Source of the DNA: Inia geoffrensis
Lineage: Eukaryota; Chordata; Mammalia; Artiodactyla; Iniidae
Assembly (NCBI GenBank): GCA_036417435.1
Contig: CM070911.1
Location: 7,564,001-7,628,000, forward strand
Length of the DNA: 64,000 bases
Reading direction: 5' to 3'
Positions 48,201-56,518 of this stretch are shown piece after piece. A model generated the notes under the pieces. The model was not told where the DNA came from and did no database searches. It worked only from the letters and a program-made list of their open reading frames with translations. The position numbers and the translations under genes were made by a program. Position 1 is the first letter of the stretch; the number at the start of each line of letters is the position of its first letter.

Positions 48201-51200
48201 TTAGAGAGGTTATAAAGAGGATGACGCAGACCTGTAACTCCTGACATGGAAAGCTGCCAAAACACATTACAAAGTGAAAGGGAGAGTGAGTACAGCGGGT
48301 ACAGTGAGGGCTGCAGAGCGGTGCTTATACTGTGATCTGGCTTTTGTAAAACTCATCAATGACAGTGTCAGTACTCTGTACAGAAAGAAGATGGAGGAAT
48401 AAGCACAGTGATATCTTGTGTATTTTAGTGCAATCTTAGGGCCTTTCACATTTTATCTTATGTATTTCTATAACGTTTGCATTTTTTTATAAGTTTATCA
48501 TGAAAAGAAAAAACTGACTGTTAAAACCACTAAGGATATTTTTAAAAGAAAGGAATGAAGTAGTCCTATGTTTTCTGGCATGGATCAAAGCCCAAGATCT
48601 CATTTAAAAATAGTATATAGTATAGTATATGCACACACACATGCTCTATATACAATATATATGTTATATATAATCTATAATTATAATTTAGATTCTGAAC
48701 ATAAAACTGGATGCTAAAAAATGTGGATAGTGTTAGTAATAAGACAACCATTGACACAGAACAAAAGAGACTAGCACGTGGATGTATAAAAGTTGTCAAA
48801 TAAGAAAGTGGTTGGAAAAGAGATATAGATGGATAACGTTAAGCCAACAAAAAAATTTAAGTGGCCAATGCCCAGGATATATGTAGCAAAATCACAACCA
48901 AAAAAGGTTGGGTGATGCCGTTCTAGCTGATAATGTATTCAAAGTTCCCTACACTTGGTGGCTTTTTGATACTGATCAATACTGATAACATGAAATCTTA
49001 GTGACATAAAAAATACTAGTATATGATAGAGAAAATCATTATGATAAAAATGACCTTTCCTGGAACTATCATTCATCGTTGGTGGGAGTACAAAATGATC
49101 TGACTACTCTGGAAAACCATCTGGCAGTTTCTTATCAAACTAAATATATACCTACCCTATGACCCAGCAACGTCCTCAAAGCAGACTCGTACAAGATGGT
49201 TCATAATGCTTTACTAATAACAGTCGAAGAACGAAAATAGCCCAGGTGTCCACCAAATGAAGAATAAATTAACAAAGTGCGGCATATTCCTATAAGGAAA
49301 TACCATTTGCTAATAAAGAAAGAACACATTACTGACACATATAATGACATGAATGAATCCGAAATATGAAGTCCTAGATGAAATAAGTCTTACACACAAA
49401 AAATACATAGTGTACGACTACATTTACATGAAGTCCATTTAAAACAGGCTACACTTGTCTGTGGTGAAAAAATAAATCACAGCAGCGGCTGGCTACACAT
49501 GAGTGGGAGCAGGGATTGACTGTGGGGGGCATAACGGAATGCTCTGGATAAAAGAATATTTTGTATCTTGGTAGGGGTTTGGGCTACACAGGCGTATGCA
49601 TTTGTCCAAACTCATCAATGTACTTATACAAATTTATCTTTAAAAAAAAAAAAAGCCATAAACGAATACTGAACTCTAGTTAATGATGTACACACTGAGG
49701 TACGCAGGGGTGAAGTATACTAATACCTGCAACTTACTCTGAAATGTATCAAAAAAACAGGAAGGGGCTTCCCTGGTGGCGCAGTGGTTGAGAGTCCGCC
49801 TGCCGATGCAGGGGACACGGGTTCGTGCCCCGGTCCGGGAAGATCCCACATGCCGCGGGGCGGCTGGACCCGTGAGCCATGGCTGCTGAGCCTGCGCGTC
49901 CGGAGCCTGTGCTCCGCAACGGGAGAGGCCACAACAGTGAGAGGCCCGCGTAATGCAAAAAAAAAAAAAAAAAAAAAAAAAACCAGGATGGATTGATGGA
50001 TGGCAGAAAGATGGACAGACAGATAATGGGATAAAGCAAATACAGTAACTATTGAAGAATCTAGGTGACAGGCTGTTCACTATACAGTTTTGTCAATATT
50101 TCTATATGTTTGAAATTTTTTAATAATAAAATGTCAGGGTAATTTTTAGAAAGTGACCTTTCCCACCATAACATTTCCTGCTACGAAGTATATGTAAATC
50201 ATAACCAAAAAGATGCTTACCGGTTGCTAAAATATACTGTCCATCTTTTGATACCTTAATAGTGGTACAAACAGTAGGCATTTCAAAATCCTGAATAAGT
50301 TCAATTCTCCTACGGACATCTACAAAGAAAGAAGATAAATAACTGTTTTAACCGCCATGTGCTTACTCTTATGTCCAGGAAGACAGTATTCAGAGCGGGG
50401 TCACTACCAACGGCAACGCCCCAGTGCCTCCCAGCCTCGGGAAGGCGCACGGACACAGCCCTGCCCATGACACAGCAAGCTTTTCTCTTAGCTCATACCT
50501 TATTTTTCTAAACTAAGTATTTTATTTTTATTTTTCAAAAAGGAAAAAGTGTCATCGTTCATTGGAAAAAAAAAATGTCCATAATAGTGCATCAAACATC
50601 CAGTTTCAAGCCCGGAATAAAGGGGCAACAGAATAAACATTAAACCACTATTGTTATTCAATCATGGATCATGGCTAAGACAAAAATCTTTACCATTTTT
50701 TCTCCTAAATAATAACAAGTCCAAACCTTTAAAATCTTAACTTTATATAAGAAGCTGCTACCAAGCTGACTTCTGCCTCTTTGTGGCAGCACTGATCTGC
50801 GGCCAAGAAGATCCAGGCCACAGGAAGCCTTAGAGCAAACCTCTGGGTCAAAACACCTAAACGCACTCTCACAAAAACTGCTTCCCTGCAACAAGAAAGT
50901 GTGGATTCTTGCTGGCTGCTATTGTAACAATGTGCCCACTGTAAGGACTGTGTATGACTCTCTGGCACATTGTTGCCTTGTTCACTAAACCAACCGAGCA
51001 GGAATGGCCCACTAAATTTGGAAGACACACGATACTTTTGAGATGGGCTGGAAAGGAGTCAATGAACAATTTTTTCCTCTAAGTAATCTGAACCTGTTTT
51101 CTTACACACTAGAACACTGGAGTGGAATGAGAGAATCACAAGAAATCAAAAGCAGTAAGCACCGTGAAAGCAGCAATTATTCTTTTCCTTTGATTTAAAG

Positions 51201-54200
51201 CTGTAATTTTCTAATTTTACATAACGCTTACTTCTTCTCCAAGATGCTTGCTTTGACGTATTTATCTCACATCCAGAAACCTTGTCAATATCTTAGGTCT
51301 TTGATTTCCAGGAAATAACTTGAACAAAATATGCGGGAACGTAATCATCTTTCAACCATGACAAGTCGTAATAGAGAAAATTTAATGGAAATTTGTCCAA
51401 AATGATTTGTTAAAAACTGATCTCACAAACCTATCTTCCCCGCTGTCATAACTTAAAGAATCGACATCTTCTACAATGGCCGTGTGTTCATGTTCATATG
51501 TCCTGTATGTAAAATTCCTTTGTTCAGAAAGAAAACGTTCATTGTCTCTATAGCTCAAAAACTGACAAATGGATTTAACAAATGGAAAAAGATATGATAC
51601 ACTGGAAAACAAAGTGATTATGGGACTGTTAGGAGAGCTAGTCCTTGTAGGACTGCTTGCATTCCTATTGGTCTTGCTGGGTATGGCAAGACTGTAAGGC
51701 CCTGGCCACTCCTTTACCTGAGCCATTTCTCAGCATTATTTATGCAGCTGGGAACCTCCACAGGTGAGTCTCCTCTAGACAAAGAGCAGGCTTGTTTACT
51801 GCTTGCTGTAAAGGCAGTGGACTTCTCAAGTTCAGTGTTCCTCAGCTGCAACACAAACCCACTGCATGCAGTGCACCCATCTGTGCCACACTGAATGCCC
51901 CTGTGGAACTTGGGCAGGGGGGTGACAGAGCATGCTGGTGATCATGCTATCTGCTGTGCCGCCTGAGTAATGCAGCCCTTGTCTCTGACCCAGGAGTCTT
52001 AAGTCTTCTGCTATCATCCATGAAACAGTAACAAGCTAACTTACTAGTGCTTAAGTAGGTAAAATCAAACCCCATACCCACGGGACTGTATCAAGCACAA
52101 CAAAGGTTTTCTTAAGAAGGAAAAGGGGGCTTCCCTGGCAGTGGTTAAGAATCCACCTGCCAATGCAGGGGACATGGGTTCAAGCCCTGGTCCGGGAAGA
52201 TCCCACCTGCTGTGGAGCAACTAAGCCCGTGCGCCACAACTACTGAGCCCGTGTGCCACAACTACTGAAGCCCACAGGCCTAGAGCCTGTGCTCCACAAC
52301 AAGAGAAGCCACTGCAATGAGAAGCCCGTGCACTGCAAGAAAGAGTAGCCCCCGCTCGCCACAACTAGAGAAAGCCCGCGCACAACAACAAAAAAACCCA
52401 ACAGAGCCATAAATAAATCAATTAATTAATTAAAATTTTAAAAAAAAGAAGGAAAAGGGCAGGAAGTTTATTTTCCACTGCATGAATTCCACTGTGTTTT
52501 TGCAAACCTTCACTTAAATATGATAACAATAAATGAGAAAAGCATTATAACGTGGATCACAAATGTAGCTGAAATGAAAAAAATAATACTCACCAACATC
52601 TTTCTTCTGAAGTGCTCTCTTTTTTCTGTCAGAAAGCCACTTAAAGAAAACAAAGAGACTTTATTTTAAAACATATTTACTTGAATTGTTTCTCTGCTTA
52701 CAAAAATAATACATGCTCATATTAAAAAACTGAAACTTCATAGGAATATAAAACATAGAAAATGAAAATACTCTGTAATCCTAACCCTAATGTTAACATC
52801 CTGTTACATGGATTTTTTTCTGGTATATATTTACATATACTAGACAATAAATTTTTAGAACTACCATATTTTATTCAAAAGAAAACCAGTTCATCTAATC
52901 AACCTAAGGGAAAGGAGTAAGCCTCAAATATTATGGGTTATAACTAATATATGGAACTTTATTTAAGTGAAATTTAAAAAAGCAAACATTAATGGAGAAA
53001 GTTTCTTAAATATATCTTTTACAAAACGTAAACCTAGATAAATAAAACTGACCAAATAGCTGACACTTGATAATAAAGAAATGATACTTTTCAAAGTCAC
53101 ATTCGCTGACACTAGATTTTGTTCTGTAATTCCTGTACCTTATTTTAGCTTGCAGCATAAGTCCATTGCATGCACAGGTGCCAATGATGAAGCACTAATC
53201 AATTACGATTACCTTAAAGCAGTGGTTCACAACCAGGGGCAATTTTGCCTCTGAAGGGCAACTGGCAATTCTTGAAGTGTACTTGGTTGCCACAATGGGA
53301 AGGGGTGGGCACTCCCGGCAACTAGTGGGTAGAGGTCCGGGATGCTGCCAAGCCTCCTACAATGCACAGGACAGCCTGTACAACAACCATTGTCCAGCCC
53401 AAAATGTCAATAATGATGAGGTTAAGAAACCACACCCTCAGGAAATCAAAGAAAAGCAAGAGAAAAATTAACAGATGTCATTTCTAAAAGCACAAACCCA
53501 ATGTACAGCCCATGTTAGACACAAGACATTATAATCGTTAGGGCTCTCTGGTCATGTAGTCCCACTCCTGAAGACCCTAAGTGTGACGCCTGAGGCCGTG
53601 TGGACACTGGAACAGGTGTCACTCTTTGAAGGGCCTGGGTCTGAGCCACAGCTCTCCTCCTGCCTTGTCTTTAGGGCATTGATTTACAGGTCTGTGCTAG
53701 TCTTTGTGATTACACGGCTCTGATTTCATTTTAGGCAGAAATGTTTCAATTAAAGGTGATGTTGAACTATATTGCTGGGCACTCGATACATTCTTCTATA
53801 TCAACTTAATAGAAGCAAAACAAAGGGCTTCTCCTTTCATAGGGGATTCGATTTCCTCTTCTCAGGGAGTTATGCTAAAGAAGGGGGCAGTTCATTCAAT
53901 AGCTGGTCTCACACATCATGAGCTTGGGGCAAAGGGGAGGAGACTGAGATTGCCTTCCAAATGGGAGCCTGGGACCTAAAAGGGCCAGAAATTCCTTACA
54001 ACGGTGGTGACGGAAAAGAGTTGAGAAATGATGAAAAACCGTTCACTCTGGAGTTTCTGTACAAACTGACAGCACTACAGGAGAGCCCACCAGACAGAGT
54101 CAGCATGGGGCAGGAATGAACCAGTCTAAGTTTTAAAAGTTCAACAAAGAACTGAAAGTTGTCACTGATATCAGGCATCCTCTTTGTGTTCTATAAAATC

Positions 54201-56394
54201 ACAGCTGATAGAAAATGTCACTTTACCAATGCCAAATAATTTAACCAGAAACCCAGCAAAAGAGCTCTAGAAATACTGATGACCTCATTCTCTCACTGGA
54301 CAGGCACCCCACCATTGTTGAAAAAAAAAAACACAAGAAAACAAACAAACAAAAAACCCTGCTTGATCTTACATTTGAAGTAGGTAAAGCAAAACAGGCA
54401 ATTTGTTAAGAGTCAGAATTACTTTAAAAGAAGATTTAAAGAGATTCCCTAACAGGATACACATACCTGTTTACTCAACATTTCCACCTGATGTTTATTA
54501 GAACATCAAACCTTCAGTATCAAAAATAAAACTTTTCATTCCTTTCACTCACTACCTTCCCCCGACCCCCAATGTGCTCAATTCTCCATTTCAGTTATCA
54601 GCAACACCGTGTACCCAGTTATTCAGATCCAAACCCTAAGAGTTCTCTCTTGATTCTTTCCTTCACCTCAACTCCCTACGACTATCCAACCCATTAGCAA
54701 GTCCTATTAGCCTACCTCCAAAACACCTCCTTTACCCCACCCAATCTTAGCATCTCCTCTGCTACCATCCTAGCCCGAGCCACCCGTCTCTCAATTGGAC
54801 CACCTAACTCATCCCTACTCACACCCTCCCCAGCTGCAGTAATTTACCAGAGAGCAGCCAGTCTGAAACCCAGCAACAGCTTCCAACAGCACTAAGAATA
54901 AAACCCTAACTTCCTGCCTTGGCCTACAAGGCCCACCTCTCCAGCCTCAGCTGTCCCCACCCTCCTGCCCCACTGAGCACTCCACAGCCACAACCGTGCT
55001 TCTCCTGTTTCTCCAACGTGCCAAGTGCCTTCCATTGTGGGTCACTGACACTTTCTGTTCCCTCAGTATGGAAAACTCTTCCTTTCTCCATCTTCACAAG
55101 ACTCGATCCTTTTCATCAATCAAGTTTCTGTTCAAATGTTACCCCCTTGTAGAGGGGCCTTCCCTGAGGGCTTGAGTCCAAACCACTTTCTCTAAACAAT
55201 TCATCCACAAGTGCTCTCTTATAGACACTCAAAGCACTTTTCAGTATCTGGAGTTGTCCTATTTGCTTACTTATTATCCTTTTCCCCAACAGGGAACCTT
55301 ATCTGACCAGTTCATCACGTATCCCAACACTTAGAACAGGGCTGCCTGCAGGTACTCACGTCTCAGCAAATGTGCAGAACCAAAGAACAAAGTGAGAAGG
55401 ATCGTGCTGTGTGACAAACAGCTGGAGAACGAGAGGTTATTTAACCTGAATTCTGAGAAGAGTCTAATCATTGGCTCCAAATCTTTTAGGGTCGGACACA
55501 AGGAAGAGTTACACTTATTCTGATTTCCAAGGGCAGGACTCAGAGCAACAGCGGCATGTAGAAAGGGGGCGTGTTTTAAAACAACTGTCTAACAAGCAGT
55601 CTCAAAATGCAAGAGCTTCTGCCAAAAGTTTCTTCTCCCTGGCAGTGCTTCGACAGCAGCCTGACCAGCCCTTATGAGAAATAACATACAAGCTACAGAG
55701 CCCAGGCGGATGACTCTGGACAAGTCACCCTTCCCCTCGCTGCTGCTTCTGCACATTTTCAACATGAAAAGATTGGAAGAGAATGGCTGACTTTCCAAAC
55801 GCCTTCCAATTCTGATGTCCTAAGACTCAACGAAATCAAGTTAAGTTCAGCAAGGTTCAAAAATACTGCCGTCCACATCATAAATGCTGCTGACGCAAAG
55901 TCTGCATTTCTCTTCACTGCTGTATTTCTAGAACTTGGCATATAACAGGAATTCAACGAAGAGCTGATGAGCGGACATTAAAGTGGGGGAGAAATACCTG
56001 TCAACCAATCTGTCCACGTTTTCCTCCTCGGTGTGGCAGCGGCTGTGAACATTATACAAGCCCAAAGCGACAGCTCCTCTGTTCTAGAGGACTTTACTCC
56101 CCAAAAGTTCAAGCCAACTCATCAATCCCGATCACCCCTCGGCCCAGGCTCTGGCGCGGTAACAGCACTGTCCTCGTCTCCTAGCACCGACCGGCTCCCC
56201 CAGGCACCGTCGCTGGACTCTGGGCCTCCCCTAGTCTGGGGCCGGCCCGGGCCCAGCTGAAACTACCAGGAACAGGGAGGAAGAGAAGGGCGGCTGCCCC
56301 GCGAAGAGGAGGACCCGACGTGACTCACCTCGGGAAGGGACTTGCCGCAGCTGAGACTGTAGATCTTCACTTCGTTGAGGCTGGAGACCTGCAT
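26485..56394 (-). CDS. NOL10: NOL10, nucleolar protein 10 (5' half, 13 coding exons; gene continues beyond the left edge)
   Basis: Joining 13 minus-strand exons gives 1026 nt, 342 codons, without a stop. Exons in transcript order: 56394-56329, 52639-52594, 50319-50221, 47264-47187, 45940-45903, 44701-44565, 43824-43759, 42325-42265, 37634-37549, 32783-32705, 31510-31361, 28861-28795, 26537-26485. Every intron begins GT and ends AG, and split codons agree at each junction. The product starts [19 protein letters not shown] and matches NOL10 as I know it. Human NOL10 is about 688 residues, so roughly half is here. The family protein (yeast Enp2) is a nucleolar WD40 factor of the SSU processome, needed for early 18S rRNA maturation. 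Visible WD-like blade ends include VECWDPRT (near residue 200), LLYDLRSDK (near 255) and IIKMWNKNS (near 295). The C-terminal NUC153 region and basic tail are absent. I see no frameshift or stop, so the copy looks intact. Confidence 0.96.
27110..27512 (+). repeat. CHR-type SINE, long form
   Basis: GGGACTTCCTGGTGGCGC head, GGTTCGAGCC B box, expanded CAACTACTGA-type units, and AAAAATAAATAAATT tail. Confidence 0.9.
28040..28350 (+). repeat. L2-like fragment
   Basis: C/T-rich text with an L2-like order ending ATACAAGCCTGCTTGAGAGT. Strongly diverged. Confidence 0.4.
28795..28861 (-). CDS. NOL10: NOL10 coding exon 12 (residues 303-325)
   Basis: A 67-nt exon between acceptor ATTCTTTTAG and donor GTATGCAG. 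It encodes [20 protein letters not shown] then NS, leaving a single G for the next codon. Confidence 0.95.
28862..31360 (-). other. NOL10: NOL10 intron 11
   Basis: 2499 bp. A weak MIR-like core lies near 29040-29115. Otherwise I recognise no repeat or gene. It is one of the few long introns free of young retroelements. Confidence 0.8.
31361..31510 (-). CDS. NOL10: NOL10 coding exon 11 (residues 253-302)
   Basis: The longest exon here: 150 nt, exactly 50 codons, phase 0 at both ends. It lies between acceptor TTCTTTTTAG and donor GTACGTAT. It covers [40 protein letters not shown] and [10 protein letters not shown], a whole WD repeat ending in the MWN blade terminus. Confidence 0.96.
31825..31920 (-). 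repeat. L2 fragment
   Basis: Reversed L2 end: AATTCAACAAATATATACAC, GAGGGCCTACTGTGTACCCG, GCACTGTCACAGCGGCTGAC. Confidence 0.65.
32190..32450. repeat. Possible hAT MITE fragment
   Basis: TGACCACGGAACTCCACACT and TCTAGAAAATACTGTTCTAA resemble the end of a hAT-class medium-reiterated repeat. The ends are not clear. Confidence 0.35.
32705..32783 (-). CDS. NOL10: NOL10 coding exon 10 (residues 226-252)
   Basis: A 79-nt exon between acceptor CCTTTCAG and donor GTAAATAT. It encodes [20 protein letters not shown] then GTSTGQ, a typical WD outer/inner strand pair, ending in phase 0. Confidence 0.95.
33191..33413 (-). repeat. CHR-2-type short SINE
   Basis: Near-consensus minus-strand copy with a T run of about 29. 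I could not match a target duplication (left ...GGGTATACC, right CCCATTTTC...). Confidence 0.92.
33858..34214 (-). repeat. CHR-type SINE, long form
   Basis: Minus-strand copy running from the TTTGGCTGTGTCG tail side to GCCACCAGGGAAGCC. The duplication TATTCAAACTCTTTTTT (from 33840) matches TATTCAAACTTTTTTG (34215-34230). Confidence 0.9.
34300..34620 (-). repeat. L1 ORF2 fragment
   Basis: Reversed L1 text: GATTTTGTACATTTATTTTG, GGCAGACAATCACATCATCT, GCAAAGAACAAAAGCC. Degenerate. Confidence 0.65.
34677..34887 (+). repeat. CHR-2-type short SINE
   Basis: Complete. The poly-A carries an AAGGG interruption. The duplication AAAATCACCTG occurs at 34666-34676 and about 34888-34898. Confidence 0.92.
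35125..35270 (+). repeat. MIR 3' half
   Basis: CTTCCTCATCTGTAAAATAA, ACAGTACCTGCAT, GAGAACTTAGAACACTACCT, AAAGTACTGTTAGCTATTAT. Confidence 0.7.
35400..35690 (+). repeat. Old L1 3' UTR fragment
   Basis: TGTCAGGCAATTTAGCAATG through TTCTTCTGTGCATTTTTGAA, in the order of an old L1 3' end. Confidence 0.45.
36881..37005 (+). repeat. Short tRNA-head SINE
   Basis: A 125-bp element: GGGAATTCCCTGGCGGTCCA head, then TGGGTTCTATCCCTGGTTGG and a poly-A, without the CHR body. The duplication AAAAATGTCTGAA occurs at 36868-36880 and about 37007-37019. Confidence 0.88.
37549..37634 (-). CDS. NOL10: NOL10 coding exon 9 (residues 198-226)
   Basis: An 86-nt exon between acceptor TTGTTTAG and donor GTAAGTGG. 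It encodes [20 protein letters not shown] then LSSVTADS, including a clear blade end (VECWD). A 1.85-kb antisense L1 begins only 120 bp upstream of the acceptor. Confidence 0.95.
37755..39608 (+). mobile_element. 5'-truncated L1 retrotransposon, antisense to NOL10
   Basis: A 1.85-kb copy of the 3' end of L1. It holds the C-terminal part of ORF2 ([44 protein letters not shown]), the 3' UTR and poly-A. The 17-bp duplication AAGAATTTAACTTTTTC is exact (37738-37754 and 39609-39625). ORF2 is broken into pieces in different frames (37781-38032, then 37992-38246 and 38250-38612, later 38993-39235), with stops between, so it cannot make protein. Confidence 0.95.
39930..40265 (+). repeat. CHR-type SINE, long form
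   Basis: ACTTCCCTGGTGGCGCCAG head, GAGTTCGAGCC B box, long body and AAATAAATAAATAAA tail. Confidence 0.9.
40447..40643 (+). repeat. CHR-2-type short SINE with B-box deletion
   Basis: Head and tail are near consensus, but the expected GACACGGGTTCGTGCCCC is reduced to GATCC, removing the pol III B box. Flanking AAAACAGCTAGTGA and AAAAGCTGGTGAA form a likely duplication. Confidence 0.9.
40970..41640 (+). repeat. Old L1/HAL1-type 3' end, split by a SINE
   Basis: GATGGACTGGTTTAATAAAC and CATTCAAACAATGGAATCCT before the SINE at 41041; ACAAGTACCAATGTATAAAG and ATGGTATAATTTCAATTTTG after it. Confidence 0.55.
41041..41321 (+). repeat. CHR-type SINE, long form
   Basis: GGGCTTCCCTGGTGGCACAG head, GGGTTCGAGCCC B box, and tail GCCAAAAATAAATTAATTTA. 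Confidence 0.9.
41795..41975 (-). repeat. MIR
   Basis: Reversed MIR: CTCACCAGCACAGCACCTCT, TATTATCATCTCCATTTCAC, GATGAGAAAAACAAGCCTCA, AGCTGGGACTGCC. Confidence 0.75.
42265..42325 (-). CDS. NOL10: NOL10 coding exon 8 (residues 177-197)
   Basis: A 61-nt exon between acceptor CTATTTTAG and donor GTAAGCGT. It encodes [20 protein letters not shown], a WD repeat segment with the HGLFATGT strand. It ends in phase 0. Confidence 0.95.
42660..42830 (+). repeat. MIR 3' half
   Basis: TTGTTGTGAGGATTAAATGA with flanking CTGAAAAATGG and ACAATAAAAGTTGTTATTAT. Confidence 0.7.
43055..43275 (+). repeat. MIR
   Basis: ACTAGCTGTGTGAACTTAAA, TCTGAGTCTCAGCTGCCCTA, ATCTGTAAAATGGAGATAAC and GGCACATAGTAAGTGCTTTC in MIR order. 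Confidence 0.85.
43759..43824 (-). CDS. NOL10: NOL10 coding exon 7 (residues 155-177)
   Basis: A 66-nt exon between acceptor TGTTTGGCAG and donor GTGAGTAT. With the AG carried from exon 6 it encodes [20 protein letters not shown] then DA. It ends two bases into the next codon (GC|G). Confidence 0.95.
43825..44564 (-). other. NOL10: NOL10 intron 6
   Basis: 740 bp, with an old L1 3'-end fragment at about 44040-44280 and nothing else recognised. Confidence 0.8.
44040..44280 (+). repeat. Old L1 3' UTR fragment
   Basis: GGTTTCCTCTGAGTGGCATA, ATTATGGGTGATTTTTTTTT and TTTCTAAAATGGATACGACT resemble an L1M-type terminus. Confidence 0.55.
44565..44701 (-). CDS. NOL10: NOL10 coding exon 6 (residues 110-155)
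   Basis: A 137-nt exon after acceptor CATTTTCAG. It encodes [20 protein letters not shown] followed by [20 protein letters not shown] and YFVGA. The donor GTATTGGG departs from the GTRAGT consensus and is the weakest in the gene, but the frame and the protein match require it. Confidence 0.95.
44702..45902 (-). other. NOL10: NOL10 intron 5
   Basis: 1201 bp of AT-rich sequence in which I recognise no repeat or gene. Confidence 0.8.
45903..45940 (-). CDS. NOL10: NOL10 coding exon 5 (residues 97-109, 38 nt)
   Basis: The shortest exon of the set. It follows acceptor TTTTTCAG and precedes donor GTATGCTT. It encodes [12 protein letters not shown] after the split valine codon, ending in phase 0. 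The threonine in FETLSDD may differ from an isoleucine in the human protein; I recall this from memory only. Confidence 0.93.
45941..47186 (-). other. NOL10: NOL10 intron 4
   Basis: 1246 bp. The part next to exon 4 is an MLT1-type LTR (46520-47103). 45950-46515 is AT-rich and unassigned. Confidence 0.85.
46520..47103 (+). mobile_element. MLT1-type LTR (ERVL-MaLR), solitary, non-coding
   Basis: Old LTR text in order: CCAGGCAGAACTCTAAGAAT, AGAGATTCAGAGCACGAGAA, CTGCATTCTGCCAACATCCT, GAAGAGTCCCACCTGGCTGT and the 3' end ATTTGTTACACAGCACAGAA. It has no internal region or protein-coding content. It lies 83 bp from the exon 4 donor, antisense to the gene. Confidence 0.75.
47187..47264 (-). CDS. NOL10: NOL10 coding exon 4 (residues 71-97)
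   Basis: A 78-nt exon between acceptor TTTTTTTATAG and donor GTAAGTAA. It encodes [20 protein letters not shown] then CLDSE, which includes a blade end (VRCYD). It is closely flanked by retroelements: an L1 3' end at 47416-47634 upstream and an MLT1 LTR at 46520-47103 downstream. Confidence 0.95.
47416..47634 (+). repeat. Young-type L1 3' end, 5'-truncated
   Basis: 3' UTR text from TGGCTAGTGGGAAGCTGTTG through CAATTATACGCCAATAAAGA. Flanking AAAAGCAGCCTCTCC (47401) and AAAAACAGCCCTCTCC (47635) form an imperfect duplication. Confidence 0.88.
47930..48540 (+). repeat. Old L1 3' end
   Basis: ACAATCTGGCAATATCTGTA, CACAGCATTATTTACTGATG, AATTAAATGTCCACTGATAA and a 3' UTR to about 48540. Stops throughout. 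Confidence 0.65.
48600..48685. repeat. AT-rich low-complexity stretch
   Basis: Repeated ATATATA, TATAGTATA and CACACA words. Confidence 0.7.
49040..49655 (+). repeat. Old L1 3' end
   Basis: TTCATCGTTGGTGGGAGTAC, CTATGACCCAGCAACGTCCT, CCAGGTGTCCACCAAATGAA and a 3' UTR ending near a 12-A run. Confidence 0.7.
49765..49979 (+). repeat. CHR-2-type short SINE (young)
   Basis: Near consensus with a poly-A of about 26. Flanking AAAAAAACAGGAAG and AAAAAACCAGGATG form a near-exact duplication. It lies 240 bp downstream of the exon 3 donor, antisense to NOL10. Confidence 0.93.
50221..50319 (-). CDS. NOL10: NOL10 coding exon 3 (residues 38-71)
   Basis: A 99-nt exon between acceptor TTTCTTTGTAG and donor GTAAGCAT. 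It encodes [20 protein letters not shown] followed by [12 protein letters not shown], the first propeller strand region. The terminal G completes a glycine codon with exon 4. Confidence 0.95.
50320..52593 (-). other. NOL10: NOL10 intron 2
   Basis: 2274 bp. It holds a long CHR SINE (52128-52445) and an unexplained 114-codon minus-strand open frame (51382-51726). 50340-51380 and 51730-52110 show nothing I recognise. Confidence 0.8.
52128..52445 (+). repeat. CHR-type SINE, long form with A-box deletion
   Basis: The exact 14-bp duplication AAGAAGGAAAAGGG lies at 52114-52127 and 52446-52459. The head reads CTTCCCTGGCAGTGG, lacking about five bases of the usual CTGGTGGCGCAGTGG. Confidence 0.93.
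52594..52639 (-). CDS. NOL10: NOL10 coding exon 2 (residues 23-38)
   Basis: A 46-nt exon. It follows acceptor ...TTTCTTTAAG and precedes donor GTGAGTAT. It encodes the basic stretch [15 protein letters not shown] and leaves one base for the next codon (GTT G|AT). Confidence 0.94.
53220..53434 (+). mobile_element. MER5A-like hAT MITE
   Basis: Near full length: CAGTGGTTCACAACCAGGGG, CAACTAGTGGGTAGAGGTCC, CCTCCTACAATGCACAGGAC, AATGATGAGGTTAAGAAACC. Confidence 0.88.
54570..55350 (+). repeat. L2
   Basis: TTGGCCTACAAGGCCCACCT, CTCAGTATGGAAAACTCTTC, TCAAGTTTCTGTTCAAATGT, GAGGGGCCTTCCCTGAGGGC, in L2 order. Confidence 0.8.
55690..55960 (+). repeat. MIR3/L2-like scraps
   Basis: GGACAAGTCACCCTTCCCCT and CCTTCCAATTCTGATGTCCT, then CTAGAACTTGGCATATAACA with a tail like a repeat terminus. 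Weak. Confidence 0.4.
56329..56394 (-). CDS. NOL10: NOL10 coding exon 1 (residues 1-22)
   Basis: The start ATG is at 56394-56392, with G at -3 (GCCGTGATGC), a usable Kozak context. The exon encodes [20 protein letters not shown] plus PE and ends in phase 0 at donor GTGAGTCA. I chose this start because the N-terminus matches the known NOL10 start. The frame stays open upstream to another ATG at 56526, discussed in the findings. Confidence 0.95.
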
Positions 56395-56518
56395 CACGGC
56401 GCCGAGGAGCAGCCACCCCCGTTCCCGTCCAGGACGTTGCAGTGCACGAAAGAACCCTAGGCTCAGGGCCTCCTGGGGCACCTGGGCGGCGTGGGGCCCG
56501 GGCGCTGGCGCTGGGTGA

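Larger units (their letters stand above)
47265..50220 (-). other. NOL10: NOL10 intron 3
   Basis: 2956 bp. It contains the young L1 3' end (47416-47634), older L1 3' fragments (47930-48540 and 49040-49655), an AT-rich dinucleotide-like stretch near 48600-48685 and a CHR SINE at 49765-49979. Confidence 0.85.
52640..56328 (-). other. NOL10: NOL10 intron 1
   Basis: 3689 bp. It contains a MER5-like MITE (53220-53434), an L2 (about 54570-55350), MIR/L2-like scraps near 55690-55960 and the downstream part of the CpG island. 53440-54560 has nothing I can name. Confidence 0.85.
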
